Source of the DNA: Methanosaeta sp. PtaU1.Bin060
GTDB lineage: Archaea; Halobacteriota; Methanosarcinia; Methanotrichales; Methanotrichaceae
DNA length: 39,930 nucleotides
Reading direction: 5' to 3'
NCBI GenBank assembly: GCA_002067365.1
Contig: MVRK01000068.1
Span: 1-39,930 of the forward strand
Part shown: piece after piece, positions 33,625 through 39,930 of the stretch
How positions within the stretch are numbered: position 1 is the stretch's first letter
How the letters are laid out: the number at the start of each line of letters is the position of its first letter
Translations under genes and position numbers: made by a program
Notes under the pieces: generated by a model
Seen by the model: only the letters and a program-made list of their open reading frames with translations
Told to the model about the DNA's origin: nothing
Database searches by the model: none

Positions 33625-36600
33625 ATGGGCCGAAGATGGATGAGAGAGATGATCCCAATTAGAAGTGAGATTATGTCGATTCCGGCAAAGCTGATGCTGA
33701 TCTCAGCCGTCGCCCTGATGCTCATCGCAGTGGCGAGTGCATCAGGTGACGCTTCGCAGCAGAAGATAGACCCCGGCCTGGCCCCGCAGATCTCGTCGGC
33801 TGGAGACGAAAAGATACCAGTGATAGTGATCCTCGATGGCGATGGGGACCCTCGGCTGAAGGATATGGCTATCAAGTACAGGTTCAAATTGATCCACGGC
33901 GTGGCGGGAGAGGCCACGCCATCAGAGATCAGAGGTCTTGCCGAGAGCGACGCTGTCCAGGGGATCTATCCTGACGGCTCGATAGACCTCTCTTACCCCT
34001 CAAACGACTCCATCTCCAATGAGAGCGGCAGCCTTTTCATCCCCGCCACGGCCATCAATGCCGACAGGCTCTGGCAGAAGGGGGTCGATGGCAGGGGTGT
34101 TACAGTTGCAGTTATAGATTCGGGGATAGACAAGAACCATCCGGACCTCGCCGGCAGGGTTATTGGCGAGAAGAACTTCGTCGAGGATGAGACGACCACT
34201 GACGATCTCCTCGGCCACGGAACCATGGTGGCCGGCATCATCGCAGGCTCTGGGGCATCATCCGAAGGCAAGTACAGGGGGATAGCCCCAGGAGCAAACC
34301 TGCTCAACGTCAAAGTGATCAACAGCAAGGGCGATGGAAGGGTCTCAGACATCATCGCAGGCATCGAGTGGGCTCTCTACAACGGGGCTGATGTCCTCTC
34401 CCTCAGCCTTGGTGGCATTAATCTCGGCGAGACCAACCCGCCGATAACAATGGCCGCGGACAATGCAGCCCAATCAGGAGCCGTGGTCTGCGTGGCTGCT
34501 GGAAACCGCAACAATACCAACCAAGTCAGCGGGCAGATCAAAAATGCAGCAGCCTCGTCTGAGAGCGATCCTGTTGATGTCTCACAGCAGGGACGCTCGA
34601 GCAAGGATGTTCTCCTGCTCCTCGTTCCCATAGTCCTCGCCCTGCCGCCCGGCCTCATCGACTCTCCGGGCGACGGAGTGGAGGTGATCACCGTCGGAGC
34701 CTCAGATTACGAGGGCCATGTGGCGGATTTCAGCGGCTCGGGTCCGACGAGGGATGACAGGACGAAGCCTGATGTGGTAGCCCCAGGCGTCGACATCGTC
34801 TCAACTGTTCCTCCCGGCATTGAGAAGCTCGATTACGTCGACGTTTATTACGCCAGGGAGTCCGGCACGAGCCTCTCCACGCCCGTGGTGGCAGGCATGG
34901 CAGCCCTGCTCCTCCAGGAGAGAGAAAATCTGACGCCTGCAGGGGTCAAAGCTCTCATGACGAGGGGAGCAGAGAAGCTCAGGAACACCCTTGGAGAGGA
35001 GTACGAGGAGTACTACCAGGGCGCGGGCCTCCTCGATGCAGTCAGATCCTCGGAGCTTCTTCGCCAGGACATCTGCTATGCGGTGCCTGACAGGTGGATC
35101 GCAGGTCGCTGGGCCTACCTTCCGGCAGGAAGAGGGCTCTATGTTGGCCTGAACGCCGGAGCCGACAGGCCCCAGAAGAAGCTATATGCGCTCGCGCCTG
35201 GAGACCAGGACTGGACTACGCGGCTCGTCTTCTTCACAGACATGGAGAGGAATAACCTGAAGACCACAGTCTCAGGTGCCCTCTCGGAGTGGATCAGCCT
35301 GCAGCCTCTGCCCCAGAGCCTGCCAGCCAACGGTCAGCAGGTCTTCGCTGCATCGATGACTGTGCCGGAGGGAACAGCGCCCGGGGTTTACAACGGCTCC
35401 ATAGAGGTCTCAGAGGGCAAGAAAAAGGTCCTCACAATCCCCGTCAGCGCCGAGGTGGCAGCGCTCCTCAATATCACTGAGGGCACAGCCTCTGCGAAGG
35501 GCATCCTGAGGGGAAGCGAGTGGCGATACTACTATCTAGAGGTCCCTCTTGGCACCGACGAGCTCGATGCAAGCCTGATGTGGAATGAGACGTCCAGCAT
35601 CGACTTATTCCTTCTCGCTCCCACGAGCGAGTATTACGCAGGGGAGCCAGCGGATACAGAGGACAATGAGAGCCACAAGGTGAGGAGCATAGAGAATCCT
35701 CCATCAGGACGATGGCTTCTGGCAGTTCACAGCGAGAACTCATCAGTTCCCACCGGCTATACCCTTGATATCGAGCGCTCCCTGGTGGAGACCTCTCCGA
35801 GGAGATGGATCGTGGGGTCAGCGGCACTGGGTACAAGCGAGCACATGGAGTTCATAGTGGAGAACAGAGGACGAGCCCTCGAGAACATCAGCTACAGAGG
35901 TGTGATCAAGAACACGAGCTCCCAGGCACTGGGGGACTCTGTGGGCTACAAGGAGACCTGGGAGAAGGCTGTCAACGTGAGCGAAGGGACGCGCAGGCTC
36001 TCGGCCAGGTTGACAATCGCAGATCAGAGCAACACGAGCGAGGTCATGCTCGTCATCGAGGATCCGCAGGGAGAGCCCGAGGACTATGCACTAGGCTCGG
36101 GCGACCTGGGGCCTGTGGAGGTCTCTGAACCTGGAAAGGGAACCTGGAAGGTCAAGGTCTATGGATATGACGTTCCTGATTCGGGACTGCCCTTCAATCT
36201 CACTGTGACAGAGGACTCCATGGAGGATTGGAGCTGGATTGTGGCCCGCGGCCCAGGCAGGATCGAAAGCGACTCCAACGGCACCATCGAGGCGGAGATC
36301 AACATCCCCAGGAATGCCTCTGTTCCGAGGCTTGATGGCCAGATCGAGATAGTCTCCGGCAACCAGACATTCCAGATTCCAGTGAGCGTTGCTGTGGCAG
36401 GCACCCTGCTCCTGGGCATGGAGGAATCAAAATATGAGGACGACAATGACGACGGATATTTTGAGAGCCTGATCCTCGGCTTCGGGGTCAATGTCACAGT
36501 TCCAGGAAGCTACAGGCTCGAGGGAACTCTGACTGATTGCGAGGGCAGAGCCATCAAGATGATCGAGCGCATCAAAGTCCTCACGAGGAGCGGAGAGATC

Positions 36601-37203
36601 AATCTCACTGTGAATGGCAGCGAGATCTGGAAGAGTGGAGGATGCGGGCCCATGAAGGTTCAGAACCTGATACTCTATGATTCGAGCGGAAACCTGGTGG
36701 ACAGATACGAGGGGAAGATCACCATCGAGAAGGACCCCAAACAGTTCCAGCCCCCACTGGCCTATCTCACCGATGGCTTCGTGAACATGACCACAGGATC
36801 AGAGATCGCAGTGGGAGTGAACATATCTGTGGTCAAGGCCGGCCGCTATAGGGTCAGCGGCACAATCGTGAACGACGATGACGAGGAGGTCGGAAATGAA
36901 AGCCAGGAGAAGGATCTCGAGGCTGGAAACGCCACTATTCCTCTGAAGTTCGGACCCGCAAAGTTCGTGATGCTGGGGCAAAGATCGAGGCTTCATCTCG
37001 TCGATTTAGTGCTGAGCCGCGGCTCAGCAGAGATTGATCGCAGGGATGAAGCTTGGTCATCGGGCCGGATGAGGCCGGATGGATTCAGTTCGGGGTTGCA
37101 GGCTAATAGCACCAGCTTTGAGAGCGAGAACAATAGTAGCAGTGCCGGCAGTGGCACATCAGGCGTCATGAGGATAGTGGATGGAAAGATGGTGATCTCC
37201 TGA
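33625..37203 (+). CDS. Large secreted subtilisin-like (S8) serine protease
   Basis: This 1192-residue exported protease has a signal peptide (KLMLISAVALMLIAVASAS), a propeptide, and an S8 catalytic domain with the triad Asp165 (VAVIDSGID), His198 (LGHGTMVAGIIAG) and Ser416 (SGTSLSTPVVAGMAALLLQ), plus the oxyanion asparagine in CVAAGN (Asn294). Between that Asn and VITVGAS (about residue 355) lies an insertion with a hydrophobic run, DVLLLLVPIVLALPPG, about residues 328-343. The C-terminal 700 residues are beta-sandwich repeats, including a pre-peptidase-like segment (SIDLFLLAPTSEY ... GRWLLAVHSENSS). There are many N-glycosylation sequons and no PGF-CTERM. The ATGs at 33640 and 33673 are alternative starts. 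The radical SAM gene follows after 28 nt. Confidence 0.9.
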   Translation: MGRRWMREMIPIRSEIMSIPAKLMLISAVALMLIAVASASGDASQQKIDPGLAPQISSAGDEKIPVIVILDGDGDPRLKDMAIKYRFKLIHGVAGEATPSEIRGLAESDAVQGIYPDGSIDLSYPSNDSISNESGSLFIPATAINADRLWQKGVDGRGVTVAVIDSGIDKNHPDLAGRVIGEKNFVEDETTTDDLLGHGTMVAGIIAGSGASSEGKYRGIAPGANLLNVKVINSKGDGRVSDIIAGIEWALYNGADVLSLSLGGINLGETNPPITMAADNAAQSGAVVCVAAGNRNNTNQVSGQIKNAAASSESDPVDVSQQGRSSKDVLLLLVPIVLALPPGLIDSPGDGVEVITVGASDYEGHVADFSGSGPTRDDRTKPDVVAPGVDIVSTVPPGIEKLDYVDVYYARESGTSLSTPVVAGMAALLLQERENLTPAGVKALMTRGAEKLRNTLGEEYEEYYQGAGLLDAVRSSELLRQDICYAVPDRWIAGRWAYLPAGRGLYVGLNAGADRPQKKLYALAPGDQDWTTRLVFFTDMERNNLKTTVSGALSEWISLQPLPQSLPANGQQVFAASMTVPEGTAPGVYNGSIEVSEGKKKVLTIPVSAEVAALLNITEGTASAKGILRGSEWRYYYLEVPLGTDELDASLMWNETSSIDLFLLAPTSEYYAGEPADTEDNESHKVRSIENPPSGRWLLAVHSENSSVPTGYTLDIERSLVETSPRRWIVGSAALGTSEHMEFIVENRGRALENISYRGVIKNTSSQALGDSVGYKETWEKAVNVSEGTRRLSARLTIADQSNTSEVMLVIEDPQGEPEDYALGSGDLGPVEVSEPGKGTWKVKVYGYDVPDSGLPFNLTVTEDSMEDWSWIVARGPGRIESDSNGTIEAEINIPRNASVPRLDGQIEIVSGNQTFQIPVSVAVAGTLLLGMEESKYEDDNDDGYFESLILGFGVNVTVPGSYRLEGTLTDCEGRAIKMIERIKVLTRSGEINLTVNGSEIWKSGGCGPMKVQNLILYDSSGNLVDRYEGKITIEKDPKQFQPPLAYLTDGFVNMTTGSEIAVGVNISVVKAGRYRVSGTIVNDDDEEVGNESQEKDLEAGNATIPLKFGPAKFVMLGQRSRLHLVDLVLSRGSAEIDRRDEAWSSGRMRPDGFSSGLQANSTSFESENNSSSAGSGTSGVMRIVDGKMVIS

Positions 37204-37231
37204 GCGCCCTTGGAGAAGAAAGCCTTTAAGA

Positions 37232-38224
37232 ATGTCGCTTTTTCGGGTCACAAGGAGATCGGACATTCCCCTGGTAGGATGCCTGTACTTCGGGGTGGTC
37301 GACAGGGGCACAAACCTGCTGCAGATCAGGCCGAGCTGTGGCTGTAACCTGAACTGCCCCTTCTGCTCTGTGGATGCCGGCCCCATGTCCAGGACGAGGA
37401 GCATGGACTACGAGGTGGAGCTGGACTACCTTCTGGAGGCGGTTCAGGAGATCGCCCACTACAAGGGTCCAGGGGTCGAGTGCCACATAGATTCCCCTGG
37501 AGAGCCGATGCTCTACCCCCGGATCGAGGAGCTTGTGCGAAAAATGAAGCTGATCGAGGAGGTGTCGGTCGTCTCCATGCAGAGCAACGGCACCCTTCTG
37601 GGCGAGGATAGGATCAGGGCCCTTGAGGAGGCTGGCCTTGATAGGATCAACCTCTCCATTCATGCCATGACTCCAGAGCTGGCGCAGGAGCTTGCGGGCG
37701 TCTCATGGTACGATCTCGAAAGGGTGCTGGACGCCGCAAAGGAGATAGCCAGGAGCCGAATAGACCTTCTGATAGCGCCCGTTTACATCCCTGGGGTCAA
37801 CGATGCCGAGATTCCCATGCTCGTGGAGTTTGCAGGCAATGTTGGAGCCGGAAAACTGTGGCCTGGACTCGGCATCCAGAAGTTCGAGCATTATCGCCTC
37901 GGCAGATCGCCCAAAGGCATCAGGGCGCAGAACTGGTGGCATTTTTACAGAAATATCGGGGCATGGGAAAAGCAGCTCTCGACCGGCCTCAGGCTCAGCC
38001 CGAAGGACTTCGGCATCGTGAAGCGACCAGCTATCCCGACAGTCTTCGAGAAGAAAGAGAAGGCATGGGTGGATATCAGGGCACCAGGATGGGTCAGGGG
38101 AGAGGCGCTGGGGATCGCCAGGAACCGGGTCGTCTCTGTGCTGGACTGCCCTGTGGAGCGCGGAGGCGTTCGGGTGCAGATCGTCAGCAACAAGCACAAC
38201 ATCTACGTCGGGGTCCCTTGCTAG
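37232..38224 (+). CDS. Radical SAM protein of COG2100 type
   Basis: This 330-residue cytosolic enzyme uses a 4Fe-4S cluster and SAM to start a radical reaction. The cluster motif is Cys38-x3-Cys42-x2-Cys45 within SCGCNLNCPFCSVDAG. The SAM-binding strand-turn motifs (HIDSPGEPMLYPR, SNGTLLGEDRI, INLSIHAMTPELA) follow. The C-terminal 60 residues, AWVDIRAPGWVRGEALGIAR and RVQIVSNKHNIYVGVPC, resemble a small TRAM-like beta-barrel. COG2100 proteins are predicted Fe-S oxidoreductases; no substrate is known. It begins 28 nt after the protease gene and ends with a strong hairpin terminator. Confidence 0.88.
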   Translation: MSLFRVTRRSDIPLVGCLYFGVVDRGTNLLQIRPSCGCNLNCPFCSVDAGPMSRTRSMDYEVELDYLLEAVQEIAHYKGPGVECHIDSPGEPMLYPRIEELVRKMKLIEEVSVVSMQSNGTLLGEDRIRALEEAGLDRINLSIHAMTPELAQELAGVSWYDLERVLDAAKEIARSRIDLLIAPVYIPGVNDAEIPMLVEFAGNVGAGKLWPGLGIQKFEHYRLGRSPKGIRAQNWWHFYRNIGAWEKQLSTGLRLSPKDFGIVKRPAIPTVFEKKEKAWVDIRAPGWVRGEALGIARNRVVSVLDCPVERGGVRVQIVSNKHNIYVGVPC

Positions 38225-38244
38225 GTTTTTTTCCGAAAAAACCT
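38223..38244 (+). terminator. Hairpin terminator with oligo-T arm after the radical SAM gene
   Basis: A perfect 9-bp stem, AGGTTTTTT pairing with AAAAAACCT, encloses a TCCG loop and overlaps the stop codon. Because one arm is seven T and the other six A, it can end transcription from either direction. Confidence 0.7.
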
Positions 38245-38601
38245 CATGAATCCCTTGAGCCGTACATGCCGCACGAGAAACATCCATACCTGATCAGATT
38301 ATCGCAGGAATCCAAGGAGCATCGCGACCCTTCTCCTTCCTGAAGAGGTATGTTTATATCCTTTGGACGACTCAATACTTTTTCACTGTGATCCGGATCT
38401 GACGAAAATGCGGGAACACAGTCGCATAAGGGCAGAGACGATGAGAAGCTTAGACCTGTCACCATATCCATTCTGCAAGGAATCTGAGTGAGCCGGTCTT
38501 GCAGGTGAATTCTCATGAGAAGCAGCTTTAAAGGGGCAATGAATTCGGCAGTAAGAGGCTACTCAGCTTTACAGGTGGTCAGGGGCTAGGAGGTGGGTGA
38601 G
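38245..38601 (+). promoter_or_regulatory. Intergenic region before the secreted protein gene
   Basis: TATA-like words are GTTTATATC (38350-38358) and CAGCTTTAAAGG (about 38523-38534). The latter is about 70 nt before the start of the next gene and CAGCTTTACAGG recurs about 40 nt further on. Nothing else is evident; short frames on either strand here look like chance. Confidence 0.35.
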
Positions 38602-39270
38602 ATGAGAGGTGATCTGAAGACTGCAAGTCTCAGGGCCCTGCTCCTGTTGATGGCCTCGATCCTGGGTATGATATCAGGTACATCCACGGTAAGCTTTTCT
38701 GGTGATTTTCAAAACTCAGATTCTTCAACGAGCATTTCCGAGAGCGGAGAAAATGTGAATGTGGCGGGCTTTGTGATGATGATGCCCGCATATGGCGTCA
38801 ATGACTATCCTTACTCCATTTTGGCTGGCGGCAGCATGGCTGCCAATCAGGTTGCTGCAGATACCAACTTCTCTGCCAGCATATCGGCCTCGGGAGATGG
38901 AAAGACCGTCAGCACAAACATCATGCTTCAAGAAGACGCCGGGATTGCGCCTGTATTATGCCCGAAATGGAAATATTCGCTGGCTCTGGGAGATACTGCC
39001 ACTCTGAATGGAGAAGGTATAAACACACTTGATCAGGTCATGGATATTTCCACGATCTCTGGATTCGGGACATATCCAACCTCGCCCAATCTCCATCCCA
39101 CAGTCACCACTGGCATCTACTACAATGCATTCGATGAGAACGGTCGCCCTATATTCCCCACGCAGTACGTACCCAATCCGACAGAATTCAGCTATCCTCT
39201 GACCCTCGGAGTGTACTATACGCCAGGTGCGCATTTTAAGAATGTGTTGGATATGCACGTCAAATGGTGA
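38602..39270 (+). CDS. Secreted protein of unknown function
   Basis: The 222-residue product begins with a signal peptide (ASLRALLLLMASILGMISG) and has a serine/threonine-rich, beta-strand-like mature chain (STVSFSGDFQNSDSSTSISE ... NVNVAGFVMMMPAYG). No domain is recognised. ATG 38602 is preceded by AGGAGGTG at 38588-38595, giving proper spacing and favouring it over the GTG at 38593. The region downstream contains no terminator I can see. A single cysteine occurs (VLCPKW). The style, with short repeated Ser/Asn stretches, is like other small secreted proteins in the window, but sequence similarity is not evident. Confidence 0.7.
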   Translation: MRGDLKTASLRALLLLMASILGMISGTSTVSFSGDFQNSDSSTSISESGENVNVAGFVMMMPAYGVNDYPYSILAGGSMAANQVAADTNFSASISASGDGKTVSTNIMLQEDAGIAPVLCPKWKYSLALGDTATLNGEGINTLDQVMDISTISGFGTYPTSPNLHPTVTTGIYYNAFDENGRPIFPTQYVPNPTEFSYPLTLGVYYTPGAHFKNVLDMHVKW

Positions 39271-39348
39271 GGCACAAAGCGCTTCGAAGGGACGGCCCCT
39301 GGATTGTATGGAGCTGCGAGATGTAGATCCATCAAATACTTTGGAATC

Positions 39349-39364
39349 GATAGATATATCTATC
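39349..39364. promoter_or_regulatory. 16-bp perfect palindrome over a TATA box (possible operator)
   Basis: GATAGATATATCTATC is a perfect 16-bp inverted repeat. It includes the TATA-like AGATATATC and ends 20 nt before the next start codon at 39385, as expected for a site at which a repressor could block TBP. Confidence 0.5.
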
Positions 39365-39384
39365 TTCGTTTGATATTCAAGAGC

Positions 39385-39930
39385 ATGGTCGCAAAGTTGG
39401 TGCCGATAATAGTCATATCAGTGGTCCTCTTCTCCGCAATGCCAGGGTCGGCGGATTTGATAAAGCTCCACAAGTACATGATAGATTCCGGCTCTTTCGT
39501 CGTGCCTTCGAACTGCAAGGTGGAAGAGCCTTCTTCCGCAGATGGCGCTTACTACGAGGGCCTCTCTTGGAACATCGGCAAGAACAAGCTCTTCATGATA
39601 TTGATAGGCAAGTATGATGCGCCCACAGACCCCAGAGTCTTGCAGTATTCGCTGATGGCAAATTCACTCTGTAATGAATCTGGGAACTGGAAATACGTCA
39701 ACATGAGCGCTGTCGAGAAGCCCTATCCCGGATGGATAACAGCCTGCAATGCAAAGGGAAAAGGAGCTACAGTGATAGTCTATGCAGGATCTGTAGACGA
39801 CGAGACTGTCGTTGTGGTCAGCACCACAGAGACTCCAAAGACCATGGATCGCCTTCTTGAGAACCTGCGGGTGATCCCACCAGAGGGTATAAATGAGGCC
39901 ATGGCCGAGAATCGGGTCAAGAGCTACTGA
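39385..39930 (+). CDS. Secreted protein of unknown function (181 aa)
   Basis: A 181-residue protein with a signal peptide (MVAKLVPIIVISVVLFSAM ending near GSAD) and a mature domain with the strand-rich pattern NKLFMILIGKYDAP ... GATVIVYAGSVDDETVVVVS ... RLLENLRVIPPEG. I recognise no family. Two or three sequons and three cysteines are present. The ATG at 39385 lies just after the palindromic promoter-like site; the longer frame from 39304 would begin inside upstream regulatory DNA. The stop codon is the last base of the window, so the gene is complete. Confidence 0.7.
   Translation: MVAKLVPIIVISVVLFSAMPGSADLIKLHKYMIDSGSFVVPSNCKVEEPSSADGAYYEGLSWNIGKNKLFMILIGKYDAPTDPRVLQYSLMANSLCNESGNWKYVNMSAVEKPYPGWITACNAKGKGATVIVYAGSVDDETVVVVSTTETPKTMDRLLENLRVIPPEGINEAMAENRVKSY

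Noticed and set aside
38244-38516. 90-codon minus-strand frame after the radical SAM gene
   Set aside because: Overlaps a hairpin terminator and promoter-like words; no start signal or recognisable features.

Overview
The window is chromosomal DNA of a methanogenic archaeon. It carries F420-dependent methylene-H4MPT reductase (mer), MtrA and MtrH homologues, archaeal MptD, archaetidylserine lipid genes with an archaeosortase, a phosphomevalonate dehydratase pair, an archaeal ribosomal-protein/aIF6/prefoldin/ftsY operon, and TATA-type promoters. The fairly GC-rich coding regions, heavy use of TTG starts, a CooS-type CO dehydrogenase and many small secreted proteins with N-glycosylation sequons suggest a Methanothrix/Methanosaeta-like member of the Methanomicrobia. 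The genus is an inference; the methanogen call is firm.

Layout. 1-2500: the 5' end of a HicB-type antitoxin runs off the left edge, followed by an AT-rich orphan peptide/nickel-type ABC substrate-binding protein lying between two copies of a short direct repeat. 2500-7630: Gate-domain membrane protein, a methyltransferase, and pheS-pheT with a structured leader. 7880-12080: small proteins, then an OB-fold membrane protein, SAM hydrolase, mer and nadM reading the same way. 12350-18030: serB, then a nine-gene translation and protein-targeting operon (rps19e, PDCD5-like, PP-loop ATPase, rpl39e, rpl31e, aIF6, rpl18a, prefoldin alpha, ftsY). 18100-21180: DUF2299 protein, tRNA-Arg(CCU), a stand-alone Lrp-type RAM domain, and a two-gene operon of secreted proteins on the minus strand. 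21300-23830: cooS-cooF. 23880-25690 (minus): a cysteine-rich winged-helix regulator followed by a KaiC/RAD55-like double ATPase. 26110-31170: a duplicated-domain secreted protein immediately followed by a soluble-type mtrA and mtrH, then both subunits of phosphomevalonate dehydratase. 31200-33540 (minus): artA-asd-pssA-mptD with 4-nt overlaps throughout. 33600-38240: a large secreted subtilisin-like protease and a radical SAM protein. 38600-39930: two further secreted proteins.

How the genes fit together. Several encode C1 and energy metabolism (mer, mtrA/mtrH, cooS/cooF) and the cofactors behind it (mptD for methanopterin, nadM for NAD). artA, asd and pssA form the known archaeal module that makes archaetidylethanolamine-type lipids and attaches surface proteins to lipid; the phosphomevalonate dehydratase supplies isoprenoid precursors for such lipids. 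The points most worth a second look are: mptD, which has no ATG/GTG/TTG start but has an ATA inside an ATAG overlap that continues the operon's 4-nt overlap pattern (or a -1 frameshift from pssA); the mtrA-mtrH pair, whose MtrA keeps the cobamide-ligand histidine but lacks the membrane anchor and begins 1 nt after a secreted-protein gene; and the two-gene KaiC-like ATPase/cysteine-rich regulator module.
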